In this document: positions 43,313-52,639 of the stretch, one piece after another | Position numbering within the stretch: position 1 is the stretch's first letter | How the letters are laid out: each line of letters opens with the position of its first letter | From: Rhodospirillales bacterium | GTDB taxonomy: Bacteria; Pseudomonadota; Alphaproteobacteria; ATCC43930; CGMCC-115725 | Assembly (NCBI GenBank): GCA_027315365.1 | Contig: DAHUYF010000206.1 | Coordinates: forward strand, 1 to 52,639 | Length of the DNA: 52,639 bases | Direction of reading: 5' to 3' | The notes under the pieces: generated by a model | The model's input: the letters and a program-made list of their open reading frames with translations, nothing else | What the model was told of the DNA's origin: nothing | Databases searched by the model: none | Position numbers and translations under genes: made by a program

Positions 43313-44680
43313 TTGTCCGCTCCATCGGCTTCCGGCGGTGCGCCGCTCACCGACAAGCGTCAGCTGGTCGAGTATCTCGCCGGCGGCGCCAAGCCGGCGC
43401 CGCAATGGCGCATCGGCACCGAGCACGAGAAATTCGTCTTCCGCCTTGCCGATCACGGCACCGTCCCCTATGAGGGGGCGAACGGCATCCGCGCGCTGCT
43501 CGAGGGGCTGCGGCGCTATGGCTGGCAGCCGGCCTTCGACGGCGACAATCTCGTCGGCCTCACCGACGACAAGGGCGGCGCGATCTCGCTCGAACCCGGC
43601 GGGCAGTTCGAGCTGTCGGGCGCGCCGATCGAGACGCTGCATCAGACCTGCGCCGAGGTCACCGAGCATCTGACCCAGGTGCGCGTCGTGACCGGCGAAC
43701 TCGGCCTCGGCGTGCTCGGCCTGGGCTTCCATCCGACGGCGCGCCGCCAGGACGTGCCGTGGATGCCCAAGCGCCGCTATGCCGTGATGCGGCGCTACAT
43801 GCCGACCAAGGGCGCGCTCGGCCTCGACATGATGCTGCGTACCTGCACCGTGCAGGTGAACCTCGATTTCGCCGACGAGGCGGACATGGTGCGCAAGATG
43901 CGGATGAGCCTGGCGCTGCAGCCGGTGGTCGCCGCGCTGTTCGCCAACTCGCCTTTCGTCGAGGGCAAGCCCAGCGGCTATCTCAGCTACCGCAACCACG
44001 TCTGGACCGATGTCGATCCCGACCGCACCGGCCTCTTGCCCTTCGTCTTCGAGCCGGGCTTCGGTTTCGAGCGCTATGTCGACTACATGCTCGACGTGCC
44101 GATGTATTTCGTTTACCGCGATGGCCAATATGTCGACGTCGCCGGCCAGTCCTTCCGCGACTTCCTCGCCGCGCGCCTGCCGGGGCTGCCGGGCCAGGTG
44201 CCGACCATGAGCGACTGGAACGACCACCTCACCACGGTTTTTCCCGAGGTGCGGTTGAAGCGCTACATCGAGATGCGCGGCGCCGATGGCGGGCCGTGGC
44301 GGCGGCTCTGCGCGCTGCCGGCGCTGTGGACTGGCCTTTTTTATGATGCCGCGGCGCTCGACGCCGCCTGTGCGCTGGTCGCCGATTGGACGCGCGAAGA
44401 GCGCGAGCGGCTGCGCGCCGACATTCCGCGTCTCGGCCTCAAGACGCCGTTCCGCGGCGGCACGGTGCGCGACGTCGCGGCGCGCGTCGTCGATCTGGCG
44501 CGCGCCGGCCTCCGGCGCCGCAACCGCGTCGATGCCACCGGCCAGGACGAGAGCCACTATCTCGCGCCGCTGTCCGAGACCGCCGATACCGGCCGTACGC
44601 CGGCCGAGGCGCTGCTCGAGGATTACGCGACGCGCTGGGGCGGCCGCATCGATCCGATTTTCGCCCAGGAAGCTTATTGA
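43313..44680 (+). CDS. gshA: Glutamate-cysteine ligase, plant/alphaproteobacterial type
   Basis: A 455-residue enzyme that catalyses the first step of glutathione synthesis. It belongs to the GCS2/plant-type group common in alphaproteobacteria, recognisable by WRIGTEHEKFVFR, ISLEPGGQFELSG, GLGFHPTARR, the MLRTCTVQVNLDF segment and NHVWTDVDPDRTG. Relatives begin MSAPxASxGxPLTxKRQLVEYL, so the TTG at 43313 is preferred over the TTG at 43286; a G-rich GGGGG precedes it. There is no ATG nearby. A strong intrinsic terminator lies 69 bp beyond the stop. Confidence 0.93.
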   Translation: MSAPSASGGAPLTDKRQLVEYLAGGAKPAPQWRIGTEHEKFVFRLADHGTVPYEGANGIRALLEGLRRYGWQPAFDGDNLVGLTDDKGGAISLEPGGQFELSGAPIETLHQTCAEVTEHLTQVRVVTGELGLGVLGLGFHPTARRQDVPWMPKRRYAVMRRYMPTKGALGLDMMLRTCTVQVNLDFADEADMVRKMRMSLALQPVVAALFANSPFVEGKPSGYLSYRNHVWTDVDPDRTGLLPFVFEPGFGFERYVDYMLDVPMYFVYRDGQYVDVAGQSFRDFLAARLPGLPGQVPTMSDWNDHLTTVFPEVRLKRYIEMRGADGGPWRRLCALPALWTGLFYDAAALDAACALVADWTREERERLRADIPRLGLKTPFRGGTVRDVAARVVDLARAGLRRRNRVDATGQDESHYLAPLSETADTGRTPAEALLEDYATRWGGRIDPIFAQEAY

Positions 44681-44749
44681 CGGGAACCTGATCGCCGCGG
44701 CGTCGTTTATGGGGCGCAGCTGACACAAACGCTGCAGGACTTGCCACCC

Positions 44750-44792
44750 GCGCCCCGCATCCTGTCCCCCCATGATGCGGGGCGCCTCTTTT
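44750..44792 (+). terminator. Intrinsic terminator after gshA
   Basis: Stem GCGCCCCGCATC (44750-44761) pairs perfectly with GATGCGGGGCGC (44774-44785), a 12-bp stem with a 12-nt loop, followed by CTCTTTT (44786-44792). It ends at the stop codon of the convergent hydrolase gene. Confidence 0.8.
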
Positions 44793-46798
44793 CAGTGCCC
44801 GAGCCGCAGCTCCGCCCAGCGCCCCGGCCGCGCCGAGCCTTCCTCCGGCGCCAGCCCCGAGAGCGACATCCAGCGCGAATGGAACCAGGCCGAGGCCGAG
44901 ACCTCGACCCGGATCCGCCTGCCCGCCGGCGGCGCGTCGAGGCCGAGCGCCGGCCAGGGGATCAGCGCCTCGCCGACGATGCGCGGCTGGTCGGCGCCGA
45001 AATAGAGCGCCGCGCCGCCCGGCACGGCGGGGCAGGCGGTCTTTGCGTGCTCGCGCGGCGCGCCGGCACACAGCCGCACCGCCATCGGCGGGTGGTCGTG
45101 CTGCTTGCTGCGCGGCGGGATGAAATAGAGCGTGAAACGCTTTGGCCCGGCGCCGGCGTCGACGTCGAGCTCGAGGCGATAGGCTTCGCCGAGGGGGAAG
45201 TCGCCGTCATAGGCCAGGAGATCGAGGTCGTAGTAGTCCTGGCCGATGGTGGCGACCGCCAGCCCCCGCTCGCTCCAGGAGAGATAGGCCTCGCCGAACG
45301 CCACCTCGCCCGGCGCCGTCTTGAGCGGCGGCAGCAGCGATCGCGGCTTCGGCCAGTCCACCAGCGAGCCGTGCCCGGGATCGATCGCGGCGCGCGGCAC
45401 GCTGAAGCCGGCGAGACGCTGGCGCGCCATCGGCGCTGCCGCGGCATGGAGCTGCGGCAGCGCGCGGTTGGCCTCGCCCAGCGCCGCGACCAGTTGCCGG
45501 TAGGGCCGGTCGCGGATGTCGACGAGGCCGAAATTGTAATCCTCGCGGTCGGCGCGGCCGCCTTCGGGATAGTCGTAATACTGGAACCAGTGCAGCCCGA
45601 GCAGCGTCGGGATCGCGGCGAAGTTCCGCGCCGCGGCCGCCGCGCCGCGGGCGCGCTCGGCCTGGGTCTCGACGGTCATCAAATGGCCGTTGTTGAGGTT
45701 GCCGGTGCGGTTCTGCTGCGCCGCGTAGAACCATTCCGAGACCAGCACCGGCTTGTCCTGCGCGAGCGCGCGAAGCCCGTCGAAATAATAGGGCGCGACC
45801 CAGCCTTCCGGGCTGTCGACGTTGTAGTTGGTGGCGATGACATCGACATGTCGCGCTTCGGCCTTGACCGCCATCGGGTCGTAATAGATCGGCAGCCGGT
45901 CGCCGAGGAACAGCGCGCCGGGATCGGCCCGGTGCAGAGCGCGCGCCACGAGATCGTAATAGCGCTCGGCGACGATTTCGGTCCATTGCCGCACCGCGTC
46001 GCTGCCGTGACCGCCGGGGCGCAGCCGCGTCACCGTCTGCGTCTTGAGCAGCCCGGCCCAGTCCGTGACCCCGGCGGGCGGTACGAAATCCGTCATGAAG
46101 CGGCGCCAATCGCCGCGATAGCGTCGCCTCAGCGCCTCCAGCCAGCGCCGCTTGGTATGGTTCTCCGCCGGCTTCGCCGAATAGAAGGTGAAGAGCGCGC
46201 CGCCCCACCAGCCGACTTCATTGTCGCTGAAATATCCCAGCCGATAGGGCGAGCCGCGAAACGGCGCGGTGAGACGCAGCGCCTCGCGCCGCATCCGCTC
46301 GGGCATGGCGGGATCGAAAGGATCGAACCAGTGGAACTTGGCGAGCCGCCCCAGCTCGAGATTGATCGCGCTCGGCAATTTCAGCGCCTGCGGCGGCAGC
46401 GACCAGGCGCCGGCCGAGTTGAAGCCCCAGTCGGAGAGACGCTGCCGGGTCACGGCTTCCCAGGCCGCGAGGCTCGCCGCCGTCTCGCGCCAGTCGTAAT
46501 GCGGCCGGTTCAGATGCGCGCCCGAGGCGCCGCCATCCACCACATTGACGCCGATCGAGAAGAACCGCTCGCCGCAGGGCGTGCGCAGCCAGGCATGGCC
46601 GTCGCCGTCGCGCTCGACCCGCCAGCCCGCGTCGGGTGCGGTGGCAAGGTCGCAAGCCTGCGCCGGCGCGGCCAGCGTCAGCCCCGCCAGCAGCGCCAGC
46701 GCCGTCAGAATCGCTCGCTTCCGTTTCCCTCTCCGCCCCCGGGGGCGGAGAGGGTTGGGGTGAGGTGGGGGTGTGTCCGCCGTGCCCACCCACCTCAT
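44792..46798 (-). CDS. Secreted glycoside-hydrolase-like protein (clan GH-A-like TIM barrel)
   Basis: Up to 668 residues. A hydrophobic signal core (AILTALALLAGLTLAAPAQA) indicates export. The body has TIM-barrel features of clan GH-A: FSIGVNVVDGG near the start, WGFNSAGAW, YFSDNEVGWW with a candidate acid/base Glu, VLVSEWFYAAQ with a candidate nucleophile Glu, and GLHWFQYYDYPE. A C-terminal beta-rich domain (about 500-668) may bind carbohydrate. Agarase- or GH42-like relatives are possible; the substrate is unknown. The start is odd: the only ATG (46798) lies before a perfect 28-bp palindrome, so residues about 13-25 (PNPLRPRGRRG) are encoded by the repeat. The gene ends at the gshA terminator. 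Confidence 0.75.
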   Translation of the reverse strand: MRWVGTADTPPPHPNPLRPRGRRGKRKRAILTALALLAGLTLAAPAQACDLATAPDAGWRVERDGDGHAWLRTPCGERFFSIGVNVVDGGASGAHLNRPHYDWRETAASLAAWEAVTRQRLSDWGFNSAGAWSLPPQALKLPSAINLELGRLAKFHWFDPFDPAMPERMRREALRLTAPFRGSPYRLGYFSDNEVGWWGGALFTFYSAKPAENHTKRRWLEALRRRYRGDWRRFMTDFVPPAGVTDWAGLLKTQTVTRLRPGGHGSDAVRQWTEIVAERYYDLVARALHRADPGALFLGDRLPIYYDPMAVKAEARHVDVIATNYNVDSPEGWVAPYYFDGLRALAQDKPVLVSEWFYAAQQNRTGNLNNGHLMTVETQAERARGAAAAARNFAAIPTLLGLHWFQYYDYPEGGRADREDYNFGLVDIRDRPYRQLVAALGEANRALPQLHAAAAPMARQRLAGFSVPRAAIDPGHGSLVDWPKPRSLLPPLKTAPGEVAFGEAYLSWSERGLAVATIGQDYYDLDLLAYDGDFPLGEAYRLELDVDAGAGPKRFTLYFIPPRSKQHDHPPMAVRLCAGAPREHAKTACPAVPGGAALYFGADQPRIVGEALIPWPALGLDAPPAGRRIRVEVSASAWFHSRWMSLSGLAPEEGSARPGRWAELRLGH
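46727..46754. repeat. Perfect 28-bp REP-like palindrome
   Basis: CCCTCTCCGCCCCC and its exact reverse complement GGGGGCGGAGAGGG, with no loop, followed by a TTGGGGTGAGGTGGGG tail. It lies within the 5' end of the glycoside-hydrolase-like ORF. It is of the same class as the repeat at 40061. Confidence 0.85.
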
Positions 46799-46801
46799 CC
46801 T

Positions 46802-46837
46802 AAGTCCTTCTCCGCCCTTCAGGGCGGAGAAGGACTT
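46802..46837. repeat. Perfect 17-bp inverted repeat
   Basis: AAGTCCTTCTCCGCCCT (46802-46818), loop tc, then its exact reverse complement AGGGCGGAGAAGGACTT (46821-46837). It sits 52 bp beyond the tldD stop and 4 bp upstream of the hydrolase ATG, so it could terminate tldD or shape the leader of the hydrolase transcript. No T-tract follows on the minus strand. The core TCTCCGCCC is shared with the neighbouring palindrome. Confidence 0.8.
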
Positions 46838-46888
46838 GCTGTTTTGGCTCCGGAGATTTATCGGGCGAAATTTGCGCAGGCGACAGTA

Positions 46889-48322
46889 TCACGCCGCCGT
46901 GCCGCCGACGGTCAGCCCGTCCATGCGCAGCGTCGGCTGGCCGACGCCGACCGGTACGCCTTGCCCGTCCTTGCCGCAGGTGCCGATGCCGTCGTCGAGC
47001 TTGAGGTCGTTGCCGATCATGCTAATGCGGGTAAGCGCGTCCGGACCGTTGCCGATGAGGGTGGCGCCCTTGACCGCCGGGCCGACCCTGCCGTCCTCGA
47101 TGAGATAGGCCTCGGAGGCCGAGAACACGAACTTGCCCGAGGTGATGTCGACCTGGCCGCCGCCGAAATTGACCGCGTAGAGGCCGCGCTTCACCGAAGC
47201 GATGATCTCCTGCGGCTCGTTGGTGCCGGCCAGCATGTAGGTGTTGGTCATGCGCGGCATCGGCGCGTAGCCGTAGCCCTGGCGCCGGCCGTTGCCGGTG
47301 GGACGCATGCCCATCAGGCCGGCATTGAGCCGGTCCTGCATATAGCCTTTGAGGATGCCGTCCTCGATCAGCACGGTGCGCGAGGAGGGCGTGCCCTCGT
47401 CGTCGACGGTGAGCGAGCCGCGGCGGTCCTTGAGGGTGCCGTCATCGACCACGGTGACGCCCTTCGCCGCGACGCGCTGGCCGATGAGCCCGGCAAAAGC
47501 CGAAGTCTTCTTGCGGTTGAAATCGCCTTCGAGCCCGTGGCCGACCGCCTCGTGCAGCATGACGCCGGGCCAGCCCGGCCCCAGCACCACCGGCATCTCG
47601 CCGGCCGGCGCCGGCACCGAGGCGAGATTGACCAGCGCCTGGCGCAGCGCCTCGTCGACCTGGGCCCGCCATTGCGCGGGATCGAAATAGCGCTGGTACT
47701 CGACCCGGCCGCCGGCACCCGAGGAGCCGGTCTCCATGCGGTCGCCGTCGCCGACCACGACGCTGACATTGAGCCGCACCAGCGGCCGGACGTCGCCGAC
47801 CCGGGTGCCGTCGGCGCGGATGATCTCCACCGCCTGCCACGAGCCCGCCAGCGAGGCCGTCACCTGGCGCACCCGCGGGTCCTTGGCGCGGGCGTAGGCG
47901 TCGATCGCCGCCAGCAGCTTCGCCTTCTCGGCGAACTCGATCTGCGACAGCGGATTGGCGTCGGTATAGAGGCTCTGATTGGTGCCGCGCGGCGGCAGGG
48001 CGAGGCTGGCGCCGCCGCCATGCTTGACAGCGCGTACCGTGGCGCCGGCGCGACGGATGGCGTCCTCGGAGAGTTCGGAGGCATGCGCGTAGCCCGCCGC
48101 CTCGCCGGAGAGCGCGCGCAGCCCGAAGCCCTGCGACGTGTCGAAGCTCGCGCTCTTGATCCGTCCGTCGTCGAAGGCGAGGCTCTCGGACTGGCTGTAT
48201 TCGAGGAAGAGCTCGCCGTCATCCATGCCGTGCAGCGCTTCGGCGACGATCGTCTCGACCCGGGCGCGATCCATGCCGGTGCGGGTGAAGAACAGCGCGT
48301 CGGTGCGGGCGAGATCGCTCAT
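46889..48322 (-). CDS. tldD: TldD metalloprotease subunit
   Basis: A 477-residue catalytic subunit of the TldD/TldE protease. The zinc-binding HExxxH motif is intact in HEAVGHGLEGDF. Other family motifs include LFLEYSQSESLAFDDGRIK, NRKKTSAFAGLIGQRVA, PRMTNTYMLAG, and GTCGKDGQGVPVGVGQPTLR. The ATG at 48322 (MSDLARTDALFF) gives the usual length; the longer open frame upstream is low-complexity. It is divergent from coxB, an arrangement conserved in alphaproteobacteria. PmbA, its partner, is 10.6 kb away. Confidence 0.95.
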   Translation of the reverse strand: MSDLARTDALFFTRTGMDRARVETIVAEALHGMDDGELFLEYSQSESLAFDDGRIKSASFDTSQGFGLRALSGEAAGYAHASELSEDAIRRAGATVRAVKHGGGASLALPPRGTNQSLYTDANPLSQIEFAEKAKLLAAIDAYARAKDPRVRQVTASLAGSWQAVEIIRADGTRVGDVRPLVRLNVSVVVGDGDRMETGSSGAGGRVEYQRYFDPAQWRAQVDEALRQALVNLASVPAPAGEMPVVLGPGWPGVMLHEAVGHGLEGDFNRKKTSAFAGLIGQRVAAKGVTVVDDGTLKDRRGSLTVDDEGTPSSRTVLIEDGILKGYMQDRLNAGLMGMRPTGNGRRQGYGYAPMPRMTNTYMLAGTNEPQEIIASVKRGLYAVNFGGGQVDITSGKFVFSASEAYLIEDGRVGPAVKGATLIGNGPDALTRISMIGNDLKLDDGIGTCGKDGQGVPVGVGQPTLRMDGLTVGGTAA

Positions 48323-48720
48323 GGGGACACTCCATTGGCTGCCGCTTCTTGCCAGAGCCGCGCCTCCGGCGCCAGGGGGAAGCGAGACTCCGGGGATATG
48401 GGGGGCGCCGCGCCTCGGCGCCACCGCCCGGCCGGCAGCGAGGGGCAGTGGCGCCTATTCCCGGACAAAGCCTTGGTTTGCCGCGGCATAAAGTCGCAAG
48501 TTTGCGGTTGGCGTCGCGTTCGCCGCGGCGCTATTACCAAAGAGTTCGGCGGCGGCCTGCCGGCGCGGTTGTCGGTGCCGCGGGCTTTCGTGTAGGGTCG
48601 CGCCGCTTGCGCCGCTGCGGCGGAGGCGGGGGACGATCGGACGGGCGGTAGGGAGCCGACGGGCAGGGAAGTCCTCCGGTGCCGCCTGCCGTCATATCCG
48701 AGATGAGGGGCTCGAATTGC
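48323..48720. other. Intergenic region between tldD and coxB
   Basis: A 398-bp non-coding space between divergent genes. The open frames in it are low-complexity Arg/Pro/Gly translations typical of GC-rich shadows. It should hold the promoters for tldD and for the cytochrome oxidase genes. The stretch at about 48470-48545 is relatively AT-rich and is the likeliest position for the cox promoter, but TTGCGG (48502) and TATTAC (48532) are spaced 24 bp apart, too far for a standard pair. Confidence 0.4.
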
Positions 48721-51301
<2,581 letters not shown>

Positions 51302-51443
51302 GCGGAACCGATGGAACTCTTTAACGCAATCGTGCGTAGGGGCGTGATTTATCACGCCCTGGCATGATGGCTAAAGAGACAGCATTGACCTTGACCAGGA
51401 CGGGCATCGTTTCGGTTCGGTGAAGGTAGAGAAGAGGTCAAAC

Positions 51444-51788
51444 GTGTTATCTCAAGAATCACAGAATCAAGCACCGTCAGAACAGCAGACGGCAGAAGTA
51501 GCGCAGGAAGCGCAGGAAACATCAGAGGAGCAGCAAGCGCAGCCACAGCAGGCTGAGCAGCGAGCTATTCAGGTGACACAAGCGGCGCAGCCACGCAAGC
51601 GGCGCATGCGCAAACTGAGCGAGGCAGAATTGACCGCGATCAGTCCGCGTCCGAGCTACTGGCCGATCCTGCTGGCTTTTGCCATCGTGGTCTTCCTGTA
51701 CGGCGCTGTTGGCAACGATTATATTATGTATGGTGGCGTTGTCCTGGTTATCGTTGGTGTCATCGGTTGGAGCCTGGAACGTCGATAA
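51444..51788 (+). CDS. Small two-helix membrane protein of a cytochrome oxidase operon
   Basis: A 114-residue protein lying between ctaD and subunit III. The N-terminal 50 residues are Gln/Glu/Ala-rich and low-complexity, followed by KRRMRKLSEAELTAISPRPSYWP and two hydrophobic helices (about 73-90 and 94-110). Its place and shape match the subunit-IV-like small proteins found in oxidase operons of Chloroflexi and Actinobacteria; a structural or assembly role is inferred. The start is GTG at 51444, with GAAGAGG 6 nt upstream; GTG at 51420 is an alternative. Composition matches the AT-richer tail of the window. Confidence 0.65.
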   Translation: MLSQESQNQAPSEQQTAEVAQEAQETSEEQQAQPQQAEQRAIQVTQAAQPRKRRMRKLSEAELTAISPRPSYWPILLAFAIVVFLYGAVGNDYIMYGGVVLVIVGVIGWSLERR

Positions 51789-51845
51789 AAGGATCGACGC
51801 GCTCCGCCACGTGTGGGCGCGTTGTTGAGATAGGGAGCTAATTGG

Positions 51846-52466
51846 ATGAGTCTGACTCATGGAGAGCAGGTCAGAGTGCTGGAAGAGGGCGAAGAGGTAG
51901 GACGTGGTATAAACTGGTGGGGGATGATTTTCTTCATCTCCTCCGAGGCTCTGATCTTTGCAAATTTGATCGCGGCGTCTCTCTACCTGGAGATTCGCAA
52001 TGGCGGCGTCTGGACCCTACCTTCAGGGCATCCTCTGGATATAGTGATGCCCGCCATCAATACAGCTATTCTGTTGCTTAGTAGCGGCCCCGTGCGCTAT
52101 GCTGGTGCCAGCGTTGCAAAGGGCAACCGGCGTGGCCTGATTCTGGGCCTGTCCGGTACGATTATTCTGGGGCCGATCTTCCTGGGTGGTCAGTTATATG
52201 AGTACACAGGATTGTTCAGCCAGGGCTTTAATATTCAGTATAAGACCTTTGGTTCAGCCTTCTTCACATTGACGGGCTTCCACGGTCTGCACGTGACCAT
52301 CGGTGTGCTGTTCCTTTTCATTTGTCTCATTCGTGCTATTCGTGGAGACTTTAACAAGACAAAGTACTTTGCGGTAGAAGCGGCTGAGATGTATTGGCAC
52401 TTCGTTGACATTGTGTGGGTTGTGGTGTTTACCACCGTCTATCTCCTGCCCCTGCTGCATGGCTAA
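51846..52466 (+). CDS. ctaE: Cytochrome c oxidase subunit III
   Basis: A 206-residue membrane protein with about five hydrophobic helices, the short form of subunit III typical of Gram-positive bacteria and Chloroflexi (alphaproteobacterial versions have seven helices and about 270 residues). Family features are WWGMIFFISSEALIFANL with the conserved Glu, TLTGFHGLHVTIG, and EAAEMYWHFVDIVWVVVFTTVYL. It has lower GC than the main window. The ATG at 51846 is preceded by AGGGAG. A terminator hairpin follows the stop. Confidence 0.93.
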   Translation: MSLTHGEQVRVLEEGEEVGRGINWWGMIFFISSEALIFANLIAASLYLEIRNGGVWTLPSGHPLDIVMPAINTAILLLSSGPVRYAGASVAKGNRRGLILGLSGTIILGPIFLGGQLYEYTGLFSQGFNIQYKTFGSAFFTLTGFHGLHVTIGVLFLFICLIRAIRGDFNKTKYFAVEAAEMYWHFVDIVWVVVFTTVYLLPLLHG

Positions 52467-52472
52467 AGAAAC

Positions 52473-52501
52473 GATATGGCATCCACACGGGATGCCATAT
52501 C
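52473..52501 (+). terminator. Hairpin after subunit III
   Basis: GATATGGCATCC (52473-52484) pairs perfectly with GGATGCCATATC (52490-52501) across the loop acacg. It starts 6 bp after the ctaE stop and is followed by a pyrimidine-rich CCTGCTCCTATTTTG, so it is a likely intrinsic terminator. Confidence 0.75.
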
Positions 52502-52639
52502 CCTGCTCCTATTTTGCTGCTTTGCCGGTGGCGTTACGCATGATTACCCACTGCGACCTTATCGGTGAGAGTTGATGTAGGGACCGATTCGTCGCGTCCA
52601 GCGTGCCAGCGTAACCCAAGCATCATTACACCCAAGCAC
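52502..52639. other. Window end, no supported gene
   Basis: The last 138 bases contain no recognisable gene. On the minus strand 26 codons remain open from the window edge to a TAA at 52559-52561; this is too short to call, but could be the end of a gene that runs in from beyond the window. Confidence 0.4.

Noticed and set aside
48502-48537. A sigma-70-type promoter for coxB (TTGCGG and TATTAC)
   Set aside because: The elements are 24 bp apart, outside the normal 16-18 bp spacing.
44741-48595. A 1284-codon plus-strand open frame antisense to the hydrolase and tldD genes
   Set aside because: It covers two well-supported genes on the other strand and translates to Arg/Ala/Gly-rich sequence with no motif; a common artefact in GC-rich DNA.
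52559-52639. Minus-strand partial gene running in from the window edge
   Set aside because: Only 26 codons before a stop and no recognisable motif; not enough to call.

Overview
The window looks like a very GC-rich alphaproteobacterial chromosome segment, most like Rhodospirillales or an allied uncultured soil lineage. The clues are a lipid A / Kdo gene run, ubiA-rsmE-gshA and tldD-coxB-ctaD neighbourhoods, DUF4170, DUF6134 and an ECF42-type sigma factor with its YCII partner. All of this is inferred from the protein sequences; no database search was possible. The last ~1.6 kb (from about 50,950) differs in base composition and protein affinity, resembling Chloroflexi/Ktedonobacteria. It is probably an assembly chimera, less likely a recombination.

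Layout. 1-6.35 kb: housekeeping genes (deoB, a membrane histidine kinase, rsmD-rluB-glutamine amidotransferase operon, an exported protein, thioesterase-tadA). 6.35-11.16 kb: a tightly coupled five-gene minus-strand operon, fatty acyl-AMP ligase, two membrane desaturases, a stand-alone ACP and a mycolate-cyclopropane-synthase-like methyltransferase. This is the best candidate for an undescribed lipid or small-molecule pathway. 11.4-20 kb: GFA protein, a 1107-residue SAM-cyclase-ATPase-TPR regulator, a DUF6134-like protein, a ferritin-like diiron protein, a flavin monooxygenase-like protein, then an ECF42 sigma/YCII module with a decayed VOC (PhnB-like) gene beside it. 20.6-27.3 kb: beta-propeller protein, conserved unknown, RNA methyltransferase, lipoprotein, purD, xseA, M23 peptidase. 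27.3-33 kb: an overlapping outer-membrane lipid operon (MsbA-like exporter, DUF374 acyltransferase, waaA, lpxK, LpxL-like acyltransferase). 33.2-39.9 kb: lipid kinase, ICMT-like protein, pmbA, pirin, a CheZ-like phosphatase, ubiD, DUF4170. 40.1-40.8 kb: an AT-richer orphan gene with PPPT-K/R-FG motifs. 40.9-48.3 kb: methyltransferase, ubiA, rsmE, gshA, a secreted glycoside-hydrolase-like protein, tldD. 48.7-52.6 kb: cytochrome c oxidase genes, changing lineage inside ctaD.

The FAAL operon can be read as one pathway: FAAL activates a free fatty acid as acyl-AMP and loads the ACP, the desaturases introduce unsaturation, and the methyltransferase adds a one-carbon unit at the double bond. No thioesterase, PKS or NRPS lies alongside, so the release step and product are open. 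A second notable signal is a family of three intergenic double-stem-loop repeats whose outer stem covaries between copies. No tRNA, rRNA, CRISPR array or insertion sequence was recognised.
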